DNA of 24,861 nt. It comes from JALGWA01 sp964604955 (GTDB lineage Bacteria; Arandabacterota; Arandabacteria; Arandabacterales; JALGWA01). The first letter of the stretch is position 1. Every line of letters begins with the position of its first letter. Below, one piece after another: positions 15,601 to 22,810 of the stretch. The stretch spans positions 1-24,861 of the forward strand of contig CAZSBE010000041.1 of assembly GCA_964604955.1 (NCBI GenBank), written 5' to 3'. Both the position numbers and the translations under genes were made by a program. The notes beneath the pieces are model-generated. The model saw nothing but the letters and a program-made list of their open reading frames with translations, did no database searches and was not told the origin of the DNA.

Positions 15601-17477
15601 TGACCGGGCATGTTGAGACACAGGAGCGCGTCGGCCACCGGGCCCTTGGCGTCGTCGACCTGCACAGAGTACGTGCCGGCCCCGACGGCATGGACGCCGT
15701 CGTGCGTGACCGCCATAGGGGCGGGCGTATCGGTCCAGACATCGACCGAGGGGTCGCCTAAGATATTGTACATCTCGTAATACCGCTGAGTGGAGCCGCC
15801 GCCACTGTAGTACTGGTACAGTCCCCACTTGCCCTGGTCCAGCATGCCGGAGAGCCAGGTGAAGCCGTCGGCAAACTGGGCCCTGCACACTTCCTTCTCC
15901 AGAACGTCGTCTTCGTCCCAGTAGGAAGTCACCGAAGAGCCCCAGAATGCTACGGCGGCCGTTCCCTCCTGGCGGATCCAGGTCTCGGCGAAGCACTCGG
16001 CCAGCGTATACTGGCCCGTGTAACATGAGTAGCTCTGGACGAAAGGATACATGTCGCTGTTGGTCAGGCCCTCCACGTCGCTCTGGTAGAATACCGGACC
16101 GTCGGCCCAGTAAGTCGTGGCGCCGTGGCCTGAATATATGCCGAGCACCCGCCCGTCGTTGAAAGCGTTCCTCACCTGCTGCGTCGTCGCGCTGTAAGTG
16201 TGGGTGTAGAGCTTGTCGCAGGCGATGCCGGCGGGGTCGAAATAGGTCGATATGACGTAGTTGTGGGTTCCCTCGGTTACGCTGTAATTGTCCTCGGAGG
16301 CCATGAAGACGGCTTTCTTGAGCCATGCCGTTCCGCCGAATGTCCTTTTCTCGTACTCGATGGTCTTATCGACCAGGTATGTTACCTCTTCCTCCGCGGC
16401 GACCGAGAAGCGCCCGATGCCGAGATCGGGAATGAAATCGGGGTCGGTCATGGTTGCATAGTAGAGATCCGTGGCCGGGTTGTTGGTTCCCACTCCGGTC
16501 CAGTTCGGGATGTCGGCTACGTCTCCCACCAGAAGAACGAAGCTCGGCGGCACGGTCCAGTTCTGCCACGCGTCCTTGATGTAGTTCTTGACGGCAGTGG
16601 TCGTGGCGCCGCCCGGTATGTCGGACGTTGATGTCACGGTCGCGAGGTACCCCTTCTCGGTTTTCCAGTCCGCCAGGGGCTGTATTTCATCCGCGTAATC
16701 GGGGCCGGTGACAATCAGGTAGCCCACGGGCAGAGGCGGTACGGCCACGGCCTGGGGCGGCTGGTAGTTCAGAAGCGCGGCGGAGGCGGCCCGCTCAAAG
16801 CCGGGCGATGAGTAGCGGTCGATGGTCGCGCGAGTGAGGGCGTCATCCGCGCCGGGAGTCTTGATGCGTATGACCAGGCTCCTGAGCACCTCTATTCTGG
16901 CTTCGGCTGGATTGTAGCGAACCGGCGCGAATTCGATCATGGCGAAGCGGTGGCCGCGCATCTGCCCGACTTCGGCTACACGGGCCTCGGAGCCCGGATA
17001 CAGCTCTGCCGAGGAGTAGAAAGCTTCGGAGTACTCGAACGCGGCGGCCTCGCGTGCGCCGGGGAGCTTCTCGACCGGACGCTGCACTGGATATATGGGC
17101 CCGGGAGCCTCAAGCCCGGCGAGATCATACGACTTGACGTCTCTTTCGATTATCTCGATCTCGACGGCCGCGCCCTGCGGGATCTCCACCGCCCTCCTCA
17201 GGACGGGCAGAGCGGCTTTCCCGATATCGGTGGTGCGTCCGCAGCCGCCGATGTCGATGAGGGAGAAGCTGCCTCTCTCGGTTTCAGTCCTGCCGATGCT
17301 GAATCCCCGTACCTCGACCCGGACTACGATTTCATCGGGCGCGGCCGATGAAATCTCGGCGATGGCGTCCGCAGCCTGGTCGTCCTGGTCGAAGGCGACC
17401 CATCTCTCCTGCGCCGAAAAGACGGGTGAGGCGAGGGCGAGCGTCAGTATGATGAGGACCGGTAGCACCTTGCTCAT
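12699..17477 (-). CDS. Secreted gingipain-like C25 cysteine peptidase with multi-domain tail and C-terminal sorting domain
   Basis: 1592 residues from the ATG at 17477 (AAGGAGG just upstream); an in-frame GTG 17 codons earlier lacks a ribosome site and would bury the signal peptide. Signal peptide about 1-22 (cleavage near VFSAQE); pro-region to about 240; C25 domain about 250-585. His451 (YSGHG) and Cys485 (SYSCYTGQY) fit the catalytic dyad, spaced much like that of gingipain R. Then Ig/carboxypeptidase-regulatory-like modules (for example near 856 and 949), a GATase/ThuA-like region (about 1037-1280), another such module near 1282, a proprotein-convertase P-domain-like region (about 1363-1490), and a C-terminal domain (about 1510-1592, from SPNPFMPET to YFYRLRTG) of the FlgD-like / T9SS type A sorting class. 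It is probably a surface or secreted protease; target unknown. Confidence 0.93.
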   Translation of the reverse strand: MSKVLPVLIILTLALASPVFSAQERWVAFDQDDQAADAIAEISSAAPDEIVVRVEVRGFSIGRTETERGSFSLIDIGGCGRTTDIGKAALPVLRRAVEIPQGAAVEIEIIERDVKSYDLAGLEAPGPIYPVQRPVEKLPGAREAAAFEYSEAFYSSAELYPGSEARVAEVGQMRGHRFAMIEFAPVRYNPAEARIEVLRSLVIRIKTPGADDALTRATIDRYSSPGFERAASAALLNYQPPQAVAVPPLPVGYLIVTGPDYADEIQPLADWKTEKGYLATVTSTSDIPGGATTTAVKNYIKDAWQNWTVPPSFVLLVGDVADIPNWTGVGTNNPATDLYYATMTDPDFIPDLGIGRFSVAAEEEVTYLVDKTIEYEKRTFGGTAWLKKAVFMASEDNYSVTEGTHNYVISTYFDPAGIACDKLYTHTYSATTQQVRNAFNDGRVLGIYSGHGATTYWADGPVFYQSDVEGLTNSDMYPFVQSYSCYTGQYTLAECFAETWIRQEGTAAVAFWGSSVTSYWDEDDVLEKEVCRAQFADGFTWLSGMLDQGKWGLYQYYSGGGSTQRYYEMYNILGDPSVDVWTDTPAPMAVTHDGVHAVGAGTYSVQVDDAKGPVADALLCLNMPGQVYETAYTDAGGAATLTIDPPPLTVGFMDLTVTRHNYDPAFETVQVIVPAIVTIDPDTIQVVTPTAVTVTVLDTLYQPIQDVVVAIDGWGIATALLDTTDASGEAVISVDAPYGEELSVVGRKIGEGYDTFSEVLYVAGAAALPGPGIDAEVPAVGLTGALTPHYTGTLTGYSGHTGLHMFASGGGVDTSAASAADSVFLDVIPTATGDMTVALAFPGYQVYTVVIPIIEVYGTLAGTVSDSVTTTPLVGVPVTVFTAGADTSTASPVFAVTSGAGGAYAAPESIAVGNYDIYAAEFGYLDYSASAMVYYGANTHDIDLAPAPFGIVSGDVIEDVTGTPVSATIEVYRSDDLTLYDTAYSDSATGGAYSTSGLPYFTYLFRVRASHYMTHSQYVAVDEATETVDFVLTPTAGNILVVNDDDGSKSYAAKPAGKGEAAAFEGIPQATGPTGKSASDIAGDLEDIGYDVTTETSAATDPGTWPDYDILVWSAGDDTQPVSNSAYRSNLNQYVAGGGKLIIEGGEIGYDAASYPGYPNFADTTLNVLDWEHDSSGNLSLAMPAHPVATTPNILPATLAMSYAGYGDQDAMIPAAGVAIVYDWSNYSGQGGVLVYDDTPDPESAQIIFYSFNYSAITDTDGRRDLLENSIVHLLADESEPTGSMSGYVYLSGETDHSGAVVDNGAGRSDTTDAAGHWSIESLHNGTYHVTASMPGYGDSTRTVQITGGGAVTGVDFALYEVFEYFDSPGAAIPDNDPSGSRFYIEVPFEADIDGLECFVDIAHPYIGDLIVEVKSPGGVTVRLHNRTGLGLDDISTWYDSETMPDGPGGMADFVGVETLGAWELWVSDNASGDTGTLQTWGLRFSFPPDVADVEATGVPSRHFLAQNSPNPFMPETRITFGLPRAGEVDLAIYNIEGRKVATLASGMYEPGTYAVEWTGVDTAGRRVASGVYFYRLRTGSFDATRKMLLMK

Positions 17478-17566
17478 TGAGAACCTCCTTGTTTGCGGGA
17501 ACCAGACAGCGGCAGGCACGGGCTTCACATTCGTCCGCCCCCCGCCGGCATTGCCCGAATGGCGGA

Positions 17567-17575
17567 ATTATAGCA
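17567..17575 (-). promoter_or_regulatory. Extended -10 promoter of the C25 peptidase gene
   Basis: TGCTATAAT on the minus strand: perfect TATAAT (17567-17572) with a TGn extension (17573-17575). No good -35 at 16-18 bases. The leader to the ATG at 17477 is about 80 bases. It lies between the kinase 3 stop and the peptidase, so the two genes need not share a transcript. Confidence 0.6.
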
Positions 17576-17610
17576 GATTTCGGGCGCGGAGGCGAGAGCG
17601 GAATACGGGC

Positions 17611-20601
17611 CTAGGTCGCCCGTTTGAGGTTAGCGAGGCGTTCCCTGGCTTCCTCCACGACCGGGATTCCGGGGTCCGGGTCGCTCCAGATGTCCAGGAA
17701 AGTTTCATACTGCTCGATGGCCTTGTCATTCCAGCCCGACATCTCGTATGCCTTGCCGAGTTGGAAGTGGCATTTGACGGACCAGATGGGAACGGAGGCG
17801 CGCTTCTCGTCGTAAATGCTGAGCATGTCCTCGAATTCCCGCACGGCGTCCGAGAGCCGCCCGGCGTCGAGCAGGGTCAGGCCGAGGAAGTACTTGGCCC
17901 CGAAGTCGGCGGCGGCCCGGGAATTGGGCAGGCGGTCGAATGCCTGCTGGGTGAAATCGGCTGCGGCTTCCGCGTTCCCGCGCGCGTGTTCCCTGAGGGC
18001 GCCGGCCAGGAGGGCTGCGGCCTCGTACATATCGCCCTTTTCCTTGAGGTCCCTCTCGAGCTCATTGAACACCCTGTCGGCCTCTTCGGTCCGTCCGGCG
18101 AGCAGGAGAAGGTAAACATACATATCCCGGCGCAACACCACGTTACCCGGGTCTATCTCCCTGGCTATCTTCATGCCGGTCTCGTATTCGGAGATGGCCC
18201 TGGCCAGCTCGCCTTCCTCCATGTAAATCATGCTCTTCTGGAAGAACTTCTCCGGATACTTGGTCTTGCCGGCCTGCTCCATGCGGTCTGCGGTGATGGC
18301 GGCGTCGATCACCTCGAGCGCCTTGGCGAACTTGCCCTGGTGCATGAAGATGAGAGCTATGCACTCTCGCCCGACGGCTCGCCATTCCTGTGAACTGCTC
18401 GCAGAGAGTATCGAGAAGTACTCGGCGGCCTTCTCGTAGTCCTGCTTATAAATGTACATGTGGCCGAGTTTCTGAACGGAGTAGTAGAAGTCGGGCTTGA
18501 TCTCAACGGCCATCTTGTATGACTCTATGGCCTGGTCGAGCTTACCGTTTCGGGCGAGCAGGTCTCCCCTCGAATCGTACGGGTTGGCTTCGTCCGGAGC
18601 GAGCTCGATATACTTGTTTATGGCCCACAGCATTTTCTCGAATTCGCCCATGTCGTTATAGTTGTAGGCCATCATGTTGTAGGCGTTCTTGTAAAGCGGG
18701 TCTACGGCGATCGTCCTGTCGTAGTATCCCGCAGCCTTCTCGGCGTCGAACCGTAGTGATTTATAATAACCGCCCAGGGTCATGAGGGCTTCCTTCTCGT
18801 CGGGATACTCGGCCACGAGCTTCTCCATTATGCCGATAGCCTCTTCATACTTGCCATCGGTGACGGCCTGGAACTGCTTGATGTACATGGCCTCTCTCTT
18901 GCTGGACTGGTCTGAGTACTTTACGGCCTTCGCGGCCAGCTCCTTGCGCTCATTCCCCGTGGCGATATTGGCCAGGCGATAGTAGGCCATGGCGAAAGTG
19001 GAGTCATACGAAAGGGCCTTCCTGTAGGCGGCCCTGGCCTCGGTCCAGTAGAGCTGTTCGCCGAACTCCAGGCCGTCGAGATAATAACGATAGGCGTCGG
19101 GTGAATGGGTCGTTACGTCCGCGACCGGGCGGTCTATCTCCGCCGTGGCGTGCTCGGGAAGCGCAAGGCTGGCCTTGATGTCGGCGCTCAGCCTGTCGAC
19201 GACGGCGAACAGGTCCTCCCCTTCCTTGCCGTCTATGCGGTGGGTCGTCAGGATCTCCCCCGTTTCGGCGACGGACACTTCGGAGGTCAGGACGATCGTG
19301 GGCTCGGTCTGCAATATGTCTCCCGTGAGAATCCACTTGGCGCCGGCCTTCTCGGCCACCTCGCTCGCCATGCTCCTGTCGACGGCGGGCACGCCTTCTT
19401 TTCCGAGCAGCTTCAATATGTCGTACAGCCTCTGGCGGCTCACAACGCGGAGGTACTCCGATCCCGAAAGGTCCGTTATGAGAAGACTGGTGATCATCTT
19501 GGAGTACTTGTTTGAGTCCTCCGGGTCGGGGAGGTTATCAAAATACATCACAGCGAGCGAGTTCTCGGTCGCCATCGCCTCCTGTCCCGGCCCCATCTCC
19601 AGCCGGAACGGTTCGAGGACGAAGAACAGGAGTAGAACCGCGCAGACCGCGGCCGTGGGGATGAGGAATGTCAAGAGCTTGCGCCTGGCGCGCTGCCGGT
19701 CCGGGGTGTGCAGCCGGCCGCTTTCGCTGAACTCGAGGCTCTTTTTCATGCGCCGGAGGTCGGCCACGGCGTCATCCATGTGCTGGTATCTCTCGGACTT
19801 TTCTTTCTCGAGCGCCTTGTCAACCAGGACCTGGAAGCCCTCGGGCACGCCGGCCTTGTACCTTGCCAGCGGCTCAGGGCTTTCATTGAGGATTGAGTTG
19901 ATTATGGCGGCGGCGTTGTCGCCCCTGAAGGGCTGCTGCCGCGTGACCATCTCATAGAAAACGACGCCGAAGGAGAATATGTCCGAGCGCCGGTCCACGT
20001 CTTCGCCCCTTGTCTGCTCGGGAGACATGTAGGCCATGGTGCCGAAGGTCGAGCCGCCCGTGGTGATCTTCGACCCGCCCTTGACCTTGGCGAGCCCGAA
20101 GTCCGCTATCTTGACCCTGCCGTCCTTGTCGAGAAGCAGGTTCTGGGGCTTGATGTCCCGGTGGACTATACCGGATTCATGCGCCCTGTTGAGGCCGTCG
20201 CCAACTTGGGCGCTGATGTCGATGATCTCTTTGAAAGTGAGCTCGCGGCTGGCCATGAGCTGCTTGAGCGTTCCTCCCTGGAGGTATTCCATTGCGATAT
20301 AGGGCCGGCCCTGGTACTCGGCGACCTCGTGGATAGTGATGATGTTGGGATGGTTGAGTTTGGCCGCGGCCTGGGCCTCCTGGGTGAACCTCGCCTTGAC
20401 TTCGGGTTCGGAAGCGTACTGCTCCAGCAGGAACTTGAGGACGACCTTGCGCTGGAGGCTGGTATCTTCCGCCAGGTATACCTCCGCCATGCCGCCCGAG
20501 CCGACTTTCTTTATGACCTTGAACTGGGATACCCTGGTTCCGGGCGACAGCACGCTGAACGACTGCGTCTCGTCCAGATGTTTGTTCTCTTCGTCCGACA
20601 T
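17611..20601 (-). CDS. Membrane Ser/Thr protein kinase with TolB-like and TPR region (kinase 3)
   Basis: 996 residues from the ATG at 20601 (GAGG 8 bases upstream); an in-frame GTG 13 codons earlier is weaker. Kinase domain about 27-285: GSGGMA at 34-39, Lys56, HRD at 147-149, DFG at 167-169, SPE at 193-195, all intact. A membrane helix lies at about 309-331. A TolB/FlgO-like domain (about 347-480, with VVSRQRLYDILKLLGKEG) follows, then many TPR-type repeats (about 500-990; for example AYYRLANIATGNERKELAAKA and YDRTIAVDPLYKNAYNMMAYNY). It is a full-length paralogue of kinase 1, also in the TolB and TPR parts. The probable arrangement is a cytoplasmic kinase with TPRs outside the membrane to bind a protein or peptide. 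The next gene downstream encodes the C25 peptidase, a conceivable but unproven functional partner. The leader is about 120 bases and structured. Confidence 0.94.
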   Translation of the reverse strand: MSDEENKHLDETQSFSVLSPGTRVSQFKVIKKVGSGGMAEVYLAEDTSLQRKVVLKFLLEQYASEPEVKARFTQEAQAAAKLNHPNIITIHEVAEYQGRPYIAMEYLQGGTLKQLMASRELTFKEIIDISAQVGDGLNRAHESGIVHRDIKPQNLLLDKDGRVKIADFGLAKVKGGSKITTGGSTFGTMAYMSPEQTRGEDVDRRSDIFSFGVVFYEMVTRQQPFRGDNAAAIINSILNESPEPLARYKAGVPEGFQVLVDKALEKEKSERYQHMDDAVADLRRMKKSLEFSESGRLHTPDRQRARRKLLTFLIPTAAVCAVLLLFFVLEPFRLEMGPGQEAMATENSLAVMYFDNLPDPEDSNKYSKMITSLLITDLSGSEYLRVVSRQRLYDILKLLGKEGVPAVDRSMASEVAEKAGAKWILTGDILQTEPTIVLTSEVSVAETGEILTTHRIDGKEGEDLFAVVDRLSADIKASLALPEHATAEIDRPVADVTTHSPDAYRYYLDGLEFGEQLYWTEARAAYRKALSYDSTFAMAYYRLANIATGNERKELAAKAVKYSDQSSKREAMYIKQFQAVTDGKYEEAIGIMEKLVAEYPDEKEALMTLGGYYKSLRFDAEKAAGYYDRTIAVDPLYKNAYNMMAYNYNDMGEFEKMLWAINKYIELAPDEANPYDSRGDLLARNGKLDQAIESYKMAVEIKPDFYYSVQKLGHMYIYKQDYEKAAEYFSILSASSSQEWRAVGRECIALIFMHQGKFAKALEVIDAAITADRMEQAGKTKYPEKFFQKSMIYMEEGELARAISEYETGMKIAREIDPGNVVLRRDMYVYLLLLAGRTEEADRVFNELERDLKEKGDMYEAAALLAGALREHARGNAEAAADFTQQAFDRLPNSRAAADFGAKYFLGLTLLDAGRLSDAVREFEDMLSIYDEKRASVPIWSVKCHFQLGKAYEMSGWNDKAIEQYETFLDIWSDPDPGIPVVEEARERLANLKRAT

Positions 20602-20650
20602 TATTTCGTCCTCGGTTGGGGGCTCACTCACCGCACCCACAATGGATACG

Positions 20651-20698
20651 CCCCTATTACATGAAAGGTTTCAGCCAAAAGCAAGGAAACTTTAGGGG
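20651..20698 (-). promoter_or_regulatory. Long leader hairpin in the kinase 3 mRNA
   Basis: In the minus-strand transcript, AGGGG (complement of CCCCT, 20651-20655) pairs with CCCCT (20694-20698). GAAACCTTT (20664-20672) pairs with AAAGTTTC (20686-20693) apart from one bulged base. Together that is about 13 base pairs with a 13-base loop and one 8-base side bulge. The bulge contains ATG TAA, a start codon followed by a stop. The structure starts about 50 bases before the kinase start codon. It could act as an attenuator, stability element or protein-binding site; it matches no riboswitch I know. Confidence 0.4.
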
Positions 20699-20728
20699 GG
20701 ACTTACTTGTAGATCGACGCTCTACCAT

Positions 20729-20756
20729 ATTATACCAGCTCGGCTGGAAATGTCCC
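20729..20756 (-). promoter_or_regulatory. Kinase 3 promoter (extended -10) with inverted repeat in the spacer
   Basis: TGGTATAAT: perfect -10 (20729-20734) with TGG extension, and a partial -35, GGGACA (20751-20756), at 16 bases. The spacer holds CCAGC-TCG-GCTGG (20735-20747), a perfect five-base inverted repeat between the boxes, possibly a repressor site. The leader to the ATG is about 120 bases. Confidence 0.6.
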
Positions 20757-20780
20757 TGTTTTTTTAATGGAGGATTTCCG

Positions 20781-20812
20781 GGCCGGTTCGTGCCCAACCC
20801 GCACAAACGGCC
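20781..20812 (-). terminator. Stable hairpin just after the propeller-protein gene
   Basis: GGCCGGTTCGTGC (20781-20793) pairs with GCACAAACGGCC (20801-20812) through 12 base pairs with one wobble and one bulge. The loop is seven bases, and the hairpin begins 9 bases after the stop codon at 20822. There is no T run after it on the minus strand, so it is terminator-like in place but not canonical. Confidence 0.45.
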
Positions 20813-20821
20813 GGGAGCCTC

Positions 20822-22726
20822 CTACTTCACGATTACGAGCTTTACGGATTCTACGGCCGATCCTGTCTGGAGCCTGACGAAATACGTTCCAGGGGCAAGA
20901 CCCTCAAGCGCCACCCTGAGCCTCTCCGGATCCACCGAATGCGCGCCGGCCTCGACCTTATCATCGAGCAGCGTGGCGACCTTCCTCCCGGTGACACTGA
21001 AGATCTCGAGCCGGGCGCGACCTTCCCCGGGCGCCGCGAATTGGATGCGGCAGTCCGTCCCGGCGCGGGCGGGGGCCTTGACCCGGAGAAACGCCCCCTT
21101 CCCGGGCTCCCGGCTTTCACCGAGCGCGGGCCCGGCGAGATTATCGATGGAGTAGCCGCACATCACCGGGGAATCGAAGCGTTGGCCCAGCACCCCGGTA
21201 TGGGCGGATACGATGAAACAGCCCCGGCAGCGTTCCGCGTTTATGGGGCCGCAGCGGGTCGGGGCGACGTAAGTGTAGACCGAGCCGGCTATTGCGGGTA
21301 CCTGAGCGATGAGCTCCCACAGAGCCCCCTGCTCGGTGAGCTCTCGGCGGTCCGCCGGCCGGCGCGCGGCATCATGTTCATCCGCATCGGACGCGCCGAA
21401 ATCAATCACGGGCTGGTTGACCTCACGCCATATCTTGTAACGCACTGTGCCGCCCTCCAGCAGGGGGCTGTCGTAGAAGCTGGGAAGCCAGGATATCTCA
21501 ACATACCCGCCGTCGTCCGACGGCACGTCGGAAACCTCCTGTATATGAGGACACCCGCCGGCCGGAGCCAGTGCCGCGAGGAAGGCATCACCCGTACCCG
21601 TGCCCAGTGACAGGGTCCAGCCGCATACCATGTATCCGCCGCCTGCGATCTGCTCGGCGGAGTAGCCATAATCGGTGCTCGCGCCTCCCAGGGTCTTGGT
21701 CCACAGCGTGTCGCCGGCGGCATCGCATCGCACCACGTATGCGTCGCGCACGCCGGCCCCGAAGGAATCGGTATACCCGGCCACGACGAAGCCGCCGTCC
21801 AGAGTCTGGCTGGCGGAGAACGCATGGTCCATCGCCGCTCCGCCGTATGTCCGCGTCCACAGCGTGTCTCCGGCCGCATCGATCTTCAGAATGTACATGT
21901 CTTGGAGAGGAGGATTGAAGGAATTGGAACAGCCCGCGATTATGAAGCCTCTGTCCGCAGTTCGCCTCACGTCCTCGCCGCGCTCGTCGAGCTCTCCGCC
22001 GTAGGTGCGTGTCCAGACGGTGTCTCCGGCCGCGTCCAGCCTGAGGAACCAGACGTCCTGGCCGCCGGCGCCGTAGGATTCGGTGTACCCGGCCGAAACG
22101 TATCCCCCGTCGGAGAGGGCCAGCACGGAGTATGCCTCATCCTTGCCCCGGCCGCCGTGGGCCCTTGTCCAAAGAGTGTCCCCATCGGCGTCCGTTCTTA
22201 TGAAGTAGGTCGACCTCCAGCCCTTTCCGAATGACGAGGTCCGGCCGGCGATTATGAATCCGCCGTCGGGAGTCTCCTCGACGGCGTAACCGTAGTCGTA
22301 ATCGATCCCCCCGTAGGTCTTCGTCCACAACGTATCGCCGTCGGCGTCTGTCCTCAGAAAGTAGACATCGAAGTAGCCGGCCGTGTTGGTCGAGGTGTAT
22401 CCGACCGCCGCGTATCCTCCGTCACGGGTTTGAACGACGTCGTAAACCTCCTCCGTATTGGCCCCGCCGTAATTCGCGGCCCAGATCAATTCGCCCGCCG
22501 GGCCCGTCCTCACCAGGTAAGCGTCTGTGTCACCCGGGCCGGGTGAGCGCGTGGACCCGCAGATGATGAAGCCCCCGTCGGCCGTCGTCCGGGCCCTGTA
22601 GGCCTTCTCGATGTCCCCGGCGTCATAAGTCATCGCCCACAGCGTATCGGGCGGGTTGGGGAGCGAAGCCCGGGCTGTCACCGTCAGGACTGCGAGCAAG
22701 ATGACTGCGAGATGACATGTCTTCAT
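20822..22726 (-). CDS. Secreted protein: seven 52-residue repeats (probable beta-propeller), Fn3-like domain and C-terminal sorting domain
   Basis: 634 residues from the ATG at 22726 (GAGGGG ribosome site). Signal peptide about 1-20 (cleavage near ARA-SLP). Residues 28-391 are seven repeats, each exactly 52 residues, with consensus TLWTRTYGG, then DGGF-x-x-AGYT, then D-x-YFLR-x-DA-x-GD. The second half (about 392-560) is Fn3-like and contains the segment near FGASDADEHDA that I recognise from many sorted proteins of FCB candidate phyla. The last 80 or so residues (ARLEIFSVTGRKVATLLDD, then GLAPGTYFVRLQTG) form a T9SS type A-like sorting domain. A surface-exposed binding protein is inferred; the ligand is unknown. 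Repeats of this style are often annotated only as hypothetical. It is monocistronic, with a strong promoter. Confidence 0.9.
   Translation of the reverse strand: MKTCHLAVILLAVLTVTARASLPNPPDTLWAMTYDAGDIEKAYRARTTADGGFIICGSTRSPGPGDTDAYLVRTGPAGELIWAANYGGANTEEVYDVVQTRDGGYAAVGYTSTNTAGYFDVYFLRTDADGDTLWTKTYGGIDYDYGYAVEETPDGGFIIAGRTSSFGKGWRSTYFIRTDADGDTLWTRAHGGRGKDEAYSVLALSDGGYVSAGYTESYGAGGQDVWFLRLDAAGDTVWTRTYGGELDERGEDVRRTADRGFIIAGCSNSFNPPLQDMYILKIDAAGDTLWTRTYGGAAMDHAFSASQTLDGGFVVAGYTDSFGAGVRDAYVVRCDAAGDTLWTKTLGGASTDYGYSAEQIAGGGYMVCGWTLSLGTGTGDAFLAALAPAGGCPHIQEVSDVPSDDGGYVEISWLPSFYDSPLLEGGTVRYKIWREVNQPVIDFGASDADEHDAARRPADRRELTEQGALWELIAQVPAIAGSVYTYVAPTRCGPINAERCRGCFIVSAHTGVLGQRFDSPVMCGYSIDNLAGPALGESREPGKGAFLRVKAPARAGTDCRIQFAAPGEGRARLEIFSVTGRKVATLLDDKVEAGAHSVDPERLRVALEGLAPGTYFVRLQTGSAVESVKLVIVK
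21554..22645 (-). repeat. Seven tandem 156-base repeats encoding the 52-residue propeller units
   Basis: Seven units of exactly 156 bases code for seven 52-residue blocks without insertion or deletion. Positions conserved between units include TLWT at the start, YGG at 7-9, DGG at 23-25, AG at 29-30 and DAAGD near the end. The copies are diverged in sequence, so the constant length reflects structural constraint rather than recent expansion. Confidence 0.85.
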
Positions 22727-22778
22727 CGGGGTTCCCCTCAGATCGAGCGCTCCGCCTCTGCTTCGAACTGGACGTCAG

Positions 22779-22807
22779 ATTATACCAGAGATCATGAGGA
22801 TTTTCAA
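22779..22807 (-). promoter_or_regulatory. Promoter of the propeller-protein gene
   Basis: TTGAAA (22802-22807), 17-base spacer ending TGG, perfect TATAAT (22779-22784): full -35/-10 plus extended -10, the strongest promoter in the window. The -35 lies 4 bases after the RND stop codon. In the leader, GGGGTTCCCC (22728-22737) next to the start codon is self-complementary and overlaps the ribosome site. Confidence 0.78.
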
Positions 22808-22810
22808 GCC

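Noticed and set aside
17478..17528. Upstream GTG start for the C25 peptidase
   Set aside because: It adds 17 residues before a standard signal peptide and has no ribosome site, while AAGGAGG sits correctly before the ATG at 17477.
17606..17622. CGGGC/GCCCG inverted repeat around the kinase 3 stop codon as a terminator
   Set aside because: The stem is only five base pairs, contains the stop codon in its loop and lacks a T tract, so it is too weak to call.
17095..18393. 432-codon plus-strand ORF
   Set aside because: It spans the start of the C25 peptidase, the intergenic promoter and the C-terminus of kinase 3 in antisense. The composition is low-information and there is no ribosome site or family match.
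20602..20640. Upstream GTG start for kinase 3
   Set aside because: The sequence before it lacks a good ribosome site. The ATG at 20601 has GAGG at 8 bases and leaves the kinase domain intact.
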